Below are positions 10,727 through 18,092 of a DNA stretch of 46,921 nt, in pieces. Below the pieces are notes generated by a model that was given only the letters and a program-made list of their open reading frames with translations, made no database searches and had not been told where the DNA came from. Location of the stretch: NCBI RefSeq assembly GCF_015704895.1, contig NZ_JADQWB010000029.1, forward strand, positions 1-46,921. Direction: 5' to 3'. Source of the stretch: Agrobacterium leguminum. Its GTDB lineage: Bacteria; Pseudomonadota; Alphaproteobacteria; Rhizobiales; Rhizobiaceae. Position numbers and translations under genes: made by a program. The first letter of the stretch is position 1; each line of letters begins with the position of its first letter.

Positions 10727-11758
10727 ATGAGCACGACACTTTCTGAAATCTGGTACACACGCTGCCCGGTGCCCACACCCGTGGGGCTGGCGGCACAGCT
10801 CGGTTATCTCGAGCAGACCTTCGAGGAGGTCGGCATAGCGTTGAAATCCATCATCGATTCGCCTGACCGTTCCGTCCGGCAGAGCCATTTCAACCACACT
10901 CTGGAATGGTCCTTCCGTCATGGCGGCAATGTGCCACCCATCCGCGCCCGCTCGGAAGGACGCAATACGCGTCTCATCGGGGTGACCTGGACGGATGAGT
11001 TTCAGGCAATCATCACCCTGCCGGAGACCGGTATCCGCTCGCTTTCCGATCTCGTCGGCCGCCGTTTCGGCGTGCCGCGCCGGCCGGAAGGCATTGTCGA
11101 TTTCATGCGCGCGACGGCGCTGAAGGGCATTGTTTCGGCGCTTTCGCTGGAAGGGCTAAAGGTCGAGGATGTCGAGCTCAAGGACATCGTCATCAAGGAT
11201 TCGGTGCTGGCCTCGCAGGAAGGGCCGTCGCTATTCGGCCTGAAGCGCCGGCAATCCTTCGGCGAGGAAATCATTGCGCTGCTGCGGGGCGAGGTCGATG
11301 CGATTTTCGTCAAGGGAACGGCGGGCATCGCCGCCGCGAACCTGATCGGTGCGGTGCAGGTGGCGGAGTTCGGTTTTCATCCCGATCCCAAGATACGCAT
11401 CAATTCCGGTTCTCCGCGGGTGCTGACGGTTGACGGACGGCTTGCCGATGAGCGCCCCGATCTGGTGCAGCGGCTGGTTGGCGCCATTGGCCGGGCCTCG
11501 CTATGGGCGGAACAGCACCCGGAAGAGACGCGCCGTTTCATCGCGCGCGAGGCCGGCGCGACGGAGGAGCAGGTTCTGGCCGCCAATGGCGCTGAGGTTC
11601 ACCGCCATCTCGGTCTCGGCCTCGATGCCGATCTTGTCGGCGCCGTCGGCCATTACAAGGACTTCCTGCATCAATGGGGCTTCCTTGAAAACGACTTCGA
11701 TCTTGGCGACTGGATCGACGACCGTTTCGTCACGGCAAATGAAAGGGCGGTGGCATGA
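10727..11758 (+). CDS. DszB-like sulfinate desulfinase homologue
   Basis: This 343-residue protein has the periplasmic-binding-protein fold of the SsuA/TauA/NMT1 type but no signal peptide, so it should be cytoplasmic. From my knowledge of the Rhodococcus DszB sequence (365 aa; 2'-hydroxybiphenyl-2-sulfinate desulfinase) the active-site positions align. Cys13 in RCPVP corresponds to Cys27 in NCPVP. His54, Arg64 and Gly67 in SHF-x8-RHGG correspond to His60, Arg70 and Gly73, with identical spacing. Other matches are TRLIGVT with TRLLGIT, GRRFGV with GRRIGV, and RPDLVQRLV...LWAEQH with RPGLVQRLV...LWARDH. It would release sulfite from a sulfinate. The stop overlaps the next start (ATGA). Automatic pipelines would probably call it a nitrate/sulfonate binding protein. 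Confidence 0.82.
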   Translation: MSTTLSEIWYTRCPVPTPVGLAAQLGYLEQTFEEVGIALKSIIDSPDRSVRQSHFNHTLEWSFRHGGNVPPIRARSEGRNTRLIGVTWTDEFQAIITLPETGIRSLSDLVGRRFGVPRRPEGIVDFMRATALKGIVSALSLEGLKVEDVELKDIVIKDSVLASQEGPSLFGLKRRQSFGEEIIALLRGEVDAIFVKGTAGIAAANLIGAVQVAEFGFHPDPKIRINSGSPRVLTVDGRLADERPDLVQRLVGAIGRASLWAEQHPEETRRFIAREAGATEEQVLAANGAEVHRHLGLGLDADLVGAVGHYKDFLHQWGFLENDFDLGDWIDDRFVTANERAVA

Positions 11759-12933
11759 GCGTTGCACTTTCCGCCGTTGCGAACGAGCCGGCGCAGCGGC
11801 CAGATCCCGTCGCCGTTGCAACCGCGCTGGCCGGGGATTTCAGCCTGACCGCAGCGGACCATGATAAAAGCGGCGAATTCGCCGCCGGTAATTTCGAGGC
11901 GCTTTTCAAGTCCGGCCTGCTGGGTCTCGTCACGGCTGAAAAGGATGGCGGCTGGGGCGAAGGCATGGAAACGGCACATGCCGTCATTACGGCCATTGCC
12001 AAGGGCGATCCATCGACCGCCCTCATCCTTGCCATGCATTACAGCGTTCATGCCGCGATCCGGCGCGGCAAGTGGCCGGCAGCACTTGCTGCAAAGGTAC
12101 TGGCCGCCAATAGCAGGGAGCCGGCGCTCCTGAACAATGCGCAGGCGGAGCCGGGTGTCGGTTCGCCGGCCCATGGCGGCCTGCCGGAAACGACGGCGCG
12201 GATCGAGGGCGAATTCTGGGTGGTCAATGGCCGCAAGAGCTTCGTCACCGGCCTGCCGGGCCTGAAATGGGCAATCGTGCTTGCCGTGACGACGGAAGAG
12301 GCGCCCCGCCTCATCCAGCTTCTTGTTCCCCTCGATGCGGCTGGCATCGCTCAGGAAAAAGCATGGGAGGCGACCGGCATGTACGCCACGGCCAGCCATG
12401 ATCTGGTGCTGGAAGACGTGCAGGTGCCGCTTGCCGACATTGTGGCCGAGCAGCCGGCGGATGAGCCGCTGCGGCGCGATGAAGCGGACGGGTATAATTT
12501 CTTCGTGCTACTGGCTTCCGTCTATCACGGTGTCGCGCTTTCGGCGCGGGACGATCTGTTGCGCCATCTGAATGGCCATGTTCCGGCAAGTCTTGGCGCA
12601 CCTCTGTCCTCCATCCCCCGCATTCAGGAAGGTCTCGGCCAGATCGAGGTGCTGCTGGCGGCGAACCGACGCCTCCTTCTCTCGGTCGCCCGCGATGTCG
12701 ATGCGGGGGAGCGGGTGGGAACCGATGCGCTGGCCGTTCGTCATGTGGTCATCGACAATGCAGTGGCGGTGACGGATCTGGCGCTGGAGCTTGGCGGCAA
12801 TCGCGGCCTGCGCCGGGATTACGACCTTGAGCGCCATCACCGTGACGCGATAACGGCAAGGGCGCATGCGCCGCAGAGCCATATGATCCGAACGATTCTC
12901 GGTCGTCAGAGCATCAAGGCGGCGGGCGGTTGA
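11755..12933 (+). CDS. Acyl-CoA dehydrogenase-fold flavin monooxygenase (DszC-like)
   Basis: This 392-residue protein shows the same fold as the enzyme at 2511..3749. It has an N-terminal helical domain, a beta domain with FWVVNGRKSFVTGLPGLKWAIV (around residues 155-180), and a C-terminal helical domain ending in ELGGNRGLRRDYDLERHHRDAITARAHAP. It is translationally coupled by a 4-nt overlap to the DszB-like gene. By family it should use FMNH2 and O2 on a sulfur substrate, but a true acyl-CoA dehydrogenase cannot be excluded from sequence alone. It is the last gene of the rightward run and is followed by a hairpin at 12948..12975. Confidence 0.83.
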   Translation: MSVALSAVANEPAQRPDPVAVATALAGDFSLTAADHDKSGEFAAGNFEALFKSGLLGLVTAEKDGGWGEGMETAHAVITAIAKGDPSTALILAMHYSVHAAIRRGKWPAALAAKVLAANSREPALLNNAQAEPGVGSPAHGGLPETTARIEGEFWVVNGRKSFVTGLPGLKWAIVLAVTTEEAPRLIQLLVPLDAAGIAQEKAWEATGMYATASHDLVLEDVQVPLADIVAEQPADEPLRRDEADGYNFFVLLASVYHGVALSARDDLLRHLNGHVPASLGAPLSSIPRIQEGLGQIEVLLAANRRLLLSVARDVDAGERVGTDALAVRHVVIDNAVAVTDLALELGGNRGLRRDYDLERHHRDAITARAHAPQSHMIRTILGRQSIKAAGG

Positions 12934-12947
12934 CCCATGAAGCAAAA

Positions 12948-12975
12948 GGGCGGCCTTGTCCGAGGCGGGCCGCCC
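12948..12975 (-). terminator. Hairpin terminator between convergent genes
   Basis: A perfect 8-bp stem (GGGCGGCC / GGCCGCCC) with a 12-nt loop lies between the convergent genes ending at 12933 and 12994. On the minus strand the stem is followed directly by TTTTGC, so it fits an intrinsic terminator for the leftward gene. It may also serve the rightward operon less efficiently. Confidence 0.6.
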
Positions 12976-12993
12976 ATCTTCAAGCCACGCCCA

Positions 12994-14064
12994 TCAATCC
13001 CGCAGCAGCGGCAGCAAGCTGTCGCCCTGCCGTTCGATTTCCTTGAGATAGGGCGTGTCGGAAAGCACGAAATGGCTGATGCCCAGCGCGCGATATTTGC
13101 GCAGTGACGCGGCGACATCTTCCGCCGAGCCGACAAGCCATGTGGTTCCCGCCCCGCCGCCGCCGAATTTGCCCGGCGCGGTATAGAGATTGTCGTCCAG
13201 CACGTCGCTCTGACGGTGCAAATCCAGCAGGCGGCGCTGGCCGACCGCCACGGCCTGAAGATGGTCGTTCCAGCGTACGCCATTATTTGCGGCCATTTCG
13301 GCAACTTTCGCTTCCGCATCGCGCCATGCCTCGGCCGTGGTTTTTCGCACCAGCGTGGTGATCCGCAGGCCGAATTGCAGCGGCGGCAGATCGCGGCCGA
13401 GCTTTTCGCTGAAGTTTCTCAGCCGCTCGATCCTTTCACGCACGCCGGCGAGCGGTTCTCCCCAGAAAAGCTGCACATCGGCCTCGGTTGCGGCAACCTG
13501 CTCGGCTGCTTCGGAAGCGCCCCCGAAATAGAGTTTGGGATGCGGCCGGCCTTCGCGCGCGGCGATGCGCGGCGAAACGGTGGAGTTCGTGACCCGGAAA
13601 TGATCGCCATTAAAAGTGACGTTCTCCTCGGTCCAGAGCCGCCGCACCAGCCGCATGAATTCTTTCGTGCGGGCATAGCGCTGCGCCTGATCGCCTTCTT
13701 CATCGCCATAGGCGGCAAGCTCATCCCTGCCGGAAACGATGTTGATCCGAACTCTACCGCCGGAAAGCTGGTCGAGCGTGGCGGCGGCGGATGCGAGGTT
13801 GGCGGGCTTCCAGTAGCCGGGACGGATAGCGATCAGCGGCTCGAATGTGGTGGTGCGGGCCGCAAGCGCCGCCGCCACCGTAAATGTATCCGGACGTCCC
13901 CAGCCGGTGCCGAGCAGTGCGCCTTTCCAGCCATGGGTTTCAAGCGCTTTGGCATGGCTCGTCAATGTATCGAGACTGTTGTGATTTTCGCTGACGGCGT
14001 CGCCCCGGTGGCCGGGTTTGACGTCATTGGGGATGTACCAGAGAAATTCGCTTGTGCTGCTCAC
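12994..14064 (-). CDS. SsuD-related LLM flavin monooxygenase, divergent
   Basis: This 356-residue luciferase-like protein has the alkanesulfonate monooxygenase layout: LWYIPNDVKPGHRGD at the N-terminus, ATLDQLSGGRVRINIVSGRD at 96-114, PKLYFGGASE and a late HFVLSDTPYL. It is not an orthologue of SsuD. The conserved active-site Cys (position 60 in the protein at 18093) aligns with Arg57, and the His of the RLHFIVRET segment is Thr here (RITTLVRKT). A different sulfur substrate, such as a sulfone or a bulkier sulfonate, is likely. It is transcribed alone and leftward, divergent from the hydrolase at 14387. Confidence 0.85.
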   Translation of the reverse strand: MSSTSEFLWYIPNDVKPGHRGDAVSENHNSLDTLTSHAKALETHGWKGALLGTGWGRPDTFTVAAALAARTTTFEPLIAIRPGYWKPANLASAAATLDQLSGGRVRINIVSGRDELAAYGDEEGDQAQRYARTKEFMRLVRRLWTEENVTFNGDHFRVTNSTVSPRIAAREGRPHPKLYFGGASEAAEQVAATEADVQLFWGEPLAGVRERIERLRNFSEKLGRDLPPLQFGLRITTLVRKTTAEAWRDAEAKVAEMAANNGVRWNDHLQAVAVGQRRLLDLHRQSDVLDDNLYTAPGKFGGGGAGTTWLVGSAEDVAASLRKYRALGISHFVLSDTPYLKEIERQGDSLLPLLRD

Positions 14065-14386
14065 ATTATCCGCCTGAATTTTCGTTTTATGGTGCGGTGG
14101 AATGGCCCTGCTGACGTTTGGCCTTCACCGCTTGTCGCTCCCGGGAGGCGCAAACCTCCGCAGGTGCGAGAATGGCAAAGCGGCGGCGGCCCGGCGAAGC
14201 AGCGACGTTTCTTTTGTCATGCGGCGGAGGAAAAGCTTTCCGTCTGGAAAGCCTATATTGCACATATTTTCTATATAAAAAATTTGAGGAAATGATTCCC
14301 TCTGGACGAAATTATTTCCGCCATGGAGAACGCATTTTCTGCATGATCGAAATTGTCTGGATCGATTTTTCGCAAGGCTTCGAAAG
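14065..14386. promoter_or_regulatory. Divergent intergenic region with AT-rich promoter element
   Basis: This 322-nt gap separates the SsuD-like gene (leftward) from the hydrolase (rightward). I see no convincing gene in it. The left part is GC-rich. From about 14255 the sequence becomes AT-rich and contains TTTTCTATA (14267-14275) followed by an A-tract, the same half-site found in the perfect dyad at 15236..15258. Promoters for both flanking genes are expected here. A specific start site cannot be assigned. Confidence 0.5.
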
Positions 14387-15067
14387 GTGAGCAAGGCAAT
14401 AGTCGACGGAAATCGCGAAATTCACCATGCTTGCGACATACCGCCCACAACCCATGGAGCAGGCAAGTGTACCACCTTGATTGTCCCTGGCCTGAATGGT
14501 TCGGATGAAGGACATTGGCAGCGGCACTGGTTGCTGGATGATCCCGACTCGCGGCTGGTCGATCAGGACAATTGGCAATGCCCGGTTCTCAAGGACTGGC
14601 TCGATCGTCTCGAGGTAGCGCTGGCGACAGTCGAAAGCGCTTATATCGTCGCCCACAGCCTCGGTTGCCTGCTGGTGGCGAATATGGCCTCTCGCCCTTC
14701 GGCCACCAAAATCAAGGGCGCGCTTCTGGTCGCACCCGCCCATCTCGACCGCGTTGAGGCGATGCATCCCTGTATCGTCCGGTTCGGCGCGTTTCCGCAG
14801 CAACCGCTTGCGTTTCCCAGCCTCGTCGTGGGCAGCATGAACGATCCCTATATGGATTGCGAAGAGCTCGCGCGCAGTGCGAGCCTGTGGGGGAGCGATC
14901 TCATCAATCTCGGCGCCGTCGGACATATCAATATTGCCAGCGGCTACGGACGATGGCCTGAGGGTTATGCTCTTCTCGAACGGTTGAAGGCAGAGGGCGC
15001 GCCTGCAAAGGCGGTGACCGGATCGAGACTACACAGATTGACTGCCCTGGGCGATGCGCATTTTTAG
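14387..15067 (+). CDS. RBBP9/YdeN-family alpha/beta hydrolase
   Basis: This 226-residue small serine hydrolase starts at a GTG. The family core begins at TTLIVPGLNGSDEGHWQRHW (about residue 29). The nucleophile elbow is AHSLG. The likely acid is in the VVGSMNDPYMD segment, and the catalytic His is in GHINIASGYGRWPEG, a signature shared with RBBP9-type hydrolases. The 28 residues before the core are poorly conserved in character, so the true start could be later. It is the first gene right of the AT-rich region and precedes the rhodanese/thiosulfate genes. An esterase role in sulfur salvage is only guilt by association. Confidence 0.8.
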   Translation: MSKAIVDGNREIHHACDIPPTTHGAGKCTTLIVPGLNGSDEGHWQRHWLLDDPDSRLVDQDNWQCPVLKDWLDRLEVALATVESAYIVAHSLGCLLVANMASRPSATKIKGALLVAPAHLDRVEAMHPCIVRFGAFPQQPLAFPSLVVGSMNDPYMDCEELARSASLWGSDLINLGAVGHINIASGYGRWPEGYALLERLKAEGAPAKAVTGSRLHRLTALGDAHF

Positions 15068-15235
15068 AGAAAGGCCGAGGCTTTCCAGCCTCCTTGCCGA
15101 ATGGGATGAGTGCGGGTTGGTTGATCGCTTCTTTTGGTTTTGGCATCGTTTACAACCTTTGAGAGATTTATTGGCGATTTTTACCGATGGAATTTTGAAT
15201 TTCTCCTGAAGATTGTTTTTGAGTGGCCGCATTTA

Positions 15236-15258
15236 TTTTCTATAAAAAATATAGAAAA
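15236..15258. promoter_or_regulatory. Perfect AT-rich dyad upstream of the rhodanese gene
   Basis: The inverted repeat TTTTCTATA-(A5)-TATAGAAAA is perfect over 9+9 bp with a 5-nt spacer. It lies 71 nt before the rhodanese start, inside an AT-rich stretch. Related half-sites occur at 14267-14275, 17645-17669 and 19357-19381. A regulator binding site is inferred. An intrinsic terminator for the hydrolase gene is less likely because the arms are very AT-rich. Confidence 0.5.
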
Positions 15259-15329
15259 GCATTTCTTCGCTCCGGTCGGTTTTGCCGTCACCTTTCATTG
15301 GTCATCAAATCAGGGAAAGGGGTAAGGAA

Positions 15330-16259
15330 ATGTCCAGGATCAAGCTTGCAACGTCGGCTCTCGGCGGGTTGTTTTTGTCGGCGGTATCGTTGGCCACGGC
15401 TGGGGCTTCGGAAGCGCTGGTAACGGCCGACTGGCTGAAGGAAAATCTCGACAATCCGAAAGTTCGGGTCTTTGAAGTCAGCGTCGATACGGGTGTCTAT
15501 GAGCGCGGGCATATTCCCGGTGCGGTGAACCTCAACTGGCATACGGATCTCGTCGACAAGGAAAAACGCGACATTGCCGCGCGCGACAATTTCCAGTCCC
15601 TGCTGCAGAAGGCGGGCGTGGGTGACGATACGACGATCGTTCTATATGGGGATAATAACAACTGGTTTGCCGCCTGGGGGGCATGGATTTTCGAAACCTA
15701 CGGTCTGGGCGACCGGGTGAAATTGCTGGATGGCGGTCGCAAGCTCTGGGAAGCGCAGGGACTGCCTTTCGACACATCCGCACCGGCAACGGCCGAAACG
15801 AAACTGAAGCTTGCCGAGCCCGACACCTCGGTCCGGGCGCGCTTTGTGGACGTCGTTGCGGTGGCCGAGGGCAAGCACAACATCAAGCTGGTGGATATCC
15901 GCTCGGCGGATGAATATTCCGGCAAGATTTTCGCGCCGGATGGCGTCAAGGAGCTGTCCGTCCGGGCCGGCCACATCCCCGGCGCCGTCAATGTTCCGTG
16001 GGGCACAATCGTCAACAAGGATGGAACCTTCAAATCGGCCGAAGAGATCAAGGCGATCTATGCCGAGAAGGGCGTCGACGGCTCGGCGCCCATCATCACC
16101 TATTGCCGCATCGGCGAGCGTTCCAGCCACACCTGGTTCGCGCTGAAAAAGATCCTCGGTTACGACGTCCGCAATTATGACGGTTCCTGGACCGAGTACG
16201 GAAATGCGGTGGGTGTGCCGATCAGCAATCCGACGGGAACGGTCTGGACGGGCAAATAA
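15330..16259 (+). CDS. Periplasmic two-domain rhodanese (thiosulfate/3-mercaptopyruvate sulfurtransferase)
   Basis: This 309-residue protein starts at the ATG preceded by GGTAAGGAA, giving the signal peptide MSRIKLATSALGGLFLSAVS with an expected cleavage after residue 20-28, so it should be exported. There are two rhodanese domains (about 32-150 and 170-300). The active loop in the second is YCRIGERSSHTW, where the Cys carries the persulfide. The first domain has DNNNW in the equivalent loop and is inactive, as usual for the family. It transfers sulfane sulfur from thiosulfate or mercaptopyruvate. A terminator follows, then the thiosulfate transporter, so the pair suggests handling of thiosulfate. 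Confidence 0.9.
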   Translation: MSRIKLATSALGGLFLSAVSLATAGASEALVTADWLKENLDNPKVRVFEVSVDTGVYERGHIPGAVNLNWHTDLVDKEKRDIAARDNFQSLLQKAGVGDDTTIVLYGDNNNWFAAWGAWIFETYGLGDRVKLLDGGRKLWEAQGLPFDTSAPATAETKLKLAEPDTSVRARFVDVVAVAEGKHNIKLVDIRSADEYSGKIFAPDGVKELSVRAGHIPGAVNVPWGTIVNKDGTFKSAEEIKAIYAEKGVDGSAPIITYCRIGERSSHTWFALKKILGYDVRNYDGSWTEYGNAVGVPISNPTGTVWTGK

Positions 16260-16282
16260 GCCTTAGCTGCCTTCATCCGTGA

Positions 16283-16318
16283 GCCGGCGCGTCGGGTGGC
16301 GCGCCGGCATCCTTTTTT
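16283..16318 (+). terminator. Rho-independent terminator after the rhodanese gene
   Basis: A 9-bp GC-rich stem (GCCGGCGCG at 16283-16291, CGCGCCGGC at 16300-16308) with an 8-nt loop is followed by ATCC and six T residues. It argues for starting the next gene at 16338 rather than at the GTG at 16296 inside the hairpin. Confidence 0.85.
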
Positions 16319-16337
16319 CCGACATTGCCGGTATTCC

Positions 16338-17519
16338 ATGCGCTCGACCCTTTCCCGCCTCCTGGCGCTTGCCATCTTATGTGCCGTGACGGTTGCTGCT
16401 TATCGAGTGGAGCTGCTTGAGAACGGCAGGCCGCTTGCATTTTCCCTTCTGGCCGGGGCCGCTTTCGGCATCGTGATGCAGCGCGGACGGTTCTGCTTTC
16501 TCTGCAATTTTCGTGACTTCATCGACGGCAGGCGTTCGGACGGTGTTGTGGCCATTCTCGTCGCCCTGCTGGCGGGGGTGGTGTTTTACCAGATCGTCAC
16601 CGCAGCGTGGATGCCGGTGCCGCAACCCGGCCGCCTGCCGCCCAATGCGCATATCGGCCCCGTCGGCTGGATTCTGGCGGTGGCGGCGACCGTCTTCGGT
16701 TTCGGCGCAGCGCTCTCCGGCTCCTGCCTGTCAGGGCATTTTTACCGGCTAGGCGAGGGGGCTTTCGGTTCCGTGCTTGCCATAGTGGGAGCGGGGGTCG
16801 GTTTCCTGCTGGCGTTTCTCAGCTGGAATTTTCTTTATACGGTCAGCATTTTCGACGATTGGCCCATCTGGTTGCCGCATCATCTGGGATACGGCCCGGC
16901 GCTGCTGATCGCCTGCACTGTGTTGATCGTTCTGATCCTTCTCGTTCTGTTTTTCGATAAAGCCGCCCCCGCTTCTGCGACTACGGCCCCGGAAAACCGG
17001 CTACAACAGGCGTTCCGAGGCGTCTTCATCGACCGCTGGCCACCCGTCGTCACAGGGGTTCTCGTCGCGGTCATCAGCGCCTTCTCCTATTTCCGTGTCG
17101 CGCCGCTCGGGGTGACGGCCGAACTCGGCAGCATCGTCAGAACGGCAGGGGCTGCGGCGGGCTGGGTGCCGGAAACGCTTGCGGGGCTGGACACGGTGCG
17201 GGGATGCATCAGTGCCGTTAAGACGACTATCCTGTCGCCGAATGGTCTCTTCGTTTCGGGACTGATATTTGCGAGCCTCGCGTCCGCGCTTTCATCAGGA
17301 AAATTTCAACCCGCATGGCCTTCCGCCGGTGGGTTGGCGACACGGTTTGCCGGTGGCGTGCTGATGGGCTGGGGCGGCATGACCTCGCTTGGCTGCACCA
17401 TTGGCGTGCTGCTGTCAGGCATTCATGCGGGTGCGCTTTCCGGCTGGGTATTTCTTGTTTTTTGCGGTTTGGGCGCATTTGCCGGCCTTTTTCTCAAGCG
17501 CCGGTTTGCCTTGCCGTGA
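16338..17519 (+). CDS. YeeE/YedE-family thiosulfate/sulfur transporter (TsuA-like)
   Basis: This 393-residue polytopic inner-membrane protein of the YeeE/YedE family has roughly nine hydrophobic segments. Conserved features are GIVMQRGRFCFLCNFRDF, GAALSGSCLSGHFYRLGEG, DTVRGCISAVK and GWGGMTSLGCTIGVLLSG. Cysteines of the G-C-x-x-G type relay thiosulfate through the channel in characterised TsuA proteins. The start at 16338 lies after the terminator. Uptake of thiosulfate (or selenium/sulfur species) is the family role. The neighbouring periplasmic rhodanese supports thiosulfate. No separate TusA-like YeeD gene is seen beside it. Confidence 0.87.
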   Translation: MRSTLSRLLALAILCAVTVAAYRVELLENGRPLAFSLLAGAAFGIVMQRGRFCFLCNFRDFIDGRRSDGVVAILVALLAGVVFYQIVTAAWMPVPQPGRLPPNAHIGPVGWILAVAATVFGFGAALSGSCLSGHFYRLGEGAFGSVLAIVGAGVGFLLAFLSWNFLYTVSIFDDWPIWLPHHLGYGPALLIACTVLIVLILLVLFFDKAAPASATTAPENRLQQAFRGVFIDRWPPVVTGVLVAVISAFSYFRVAPLGVTAELGSIVRTAGAAAGWVPETLAGLDTVRGCISAVKTTILSPNGLFVSGLIFASLASALSSGKFQPAWPSAGGLATRFAGGVLMGWGGMTSLGCTIGVLLSGIHAGALSGWVFLVFCGLGAFAGLFLKRRFALP

Positions 17520-17644
17520 GGCCGGACACCTGAAAATTACCGCCGTCGCCAGATGAAGCGGCGATGGCCCCATTATCGGTGGTCGGAAACGGATTTTTTC
17601 CCGCTGCGGCAACCTTAGTCCACATTTGCCGGCGATCCTCCAAT

Positions 17645-17669
17645 TATAGAATAGTAATTTTATGGAAAA
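17645..17669. promoter_or_regulatory. AT-rich bipartite promoter motif, copy 1
   Basis: TATAGAATA (17645-17653), five variable bases, then TTTATGGAAAA (17659-17669). The same two blocks at exactly the same spacing recur at 19357..19381, with 21 of 25 positions identical. The site is 58 nt upstream of the small-ORF start. It could be a regulator operator, possibly overlapping promoter elements. Confidence 0.55.
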
Positions 17670-17727
17670 TATTGACGATTTCGGACGGTCGCCTGAGGAT
17701 AAGGGGAGTTGAGCAAAGGAGGCGCAC

Positions 17728-17925
17728 ATGCCGCAGGGACTTCATGCGTTTACTTTCGATCTGTTCGGTTTGACCCGGCGTCAGCCGCGGGAAGAGGAAC
17801 AGGTCAGCCTTCATCCTCTGGATCATTCCGGACGCATCAGGCAGGAGAAAAGCGATCTCGAACTCGAACGGGAAGAGATCTGCGAAATGAACTTTGCGAT
17901 GCTCGGCCTCTATCCGGTCTTCTGA
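17728..17925 (+). CDS. Small hydrophilic protein of unknown function (65 aa)
   Basis: This 65-codon ORF has one of the strongest ribosome-binding sites in the window (AAAGGAGG, 6 nt before the ATG) and sits downstream of the shared AT-rich motif. The protein is charged (RQPREEEQ and QEKSDLELEREEICEMN segments), has a single Cys, no signal peptide and no membrane segment. I do not recognise the family. It is 167 nt upstream of ssuD and probably co-transcribed. It could be a regulatory small protein or a translated leader. Confidence 0.6.
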   Translation: MPQGLHAFTFDLFGLTRRQPREEEQVSLHPLDHSGRIRQEKSDLELEREEICEMNFAMLGLYPVF

Positions 17926-18092
17926 CGACCATCATCGAGGGCTCCTTTTCCCTTCGCAGCGCGGTTTATCCGGGAGAGAAACTCTCCTCGCCGGATGGAA
18001 ATTGGAACAAAATTTCTTAAACGCGCCGAGGAATTGGCTACCCTTTTATCATCAAGCGCATTGCCCGAGGGCAGATTGCAAAGGACCTGCCG

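Noticed and set aside
10727..11758. Reading the DszB-like gene as a periplasmic nitrate/sulfonate binding protein
   Set aside because: No signal peptide, conserved DszB active-site residues, and translational coupling to a monooxygenase gene.
14118..14390. A 90-codon frame in the divergent region
   Set aside because: No good ribosome-binding site, no domain, and it crosses the AT-rich promoter sequence of the hydrolase gene.
17926..18092. Possible riboswitch before ssuD
   Set aside because: Only a short GGAGAG-AAA-CTCTCC hairpin is visible; no known sulfur or SAM riboswitch core could be matched.
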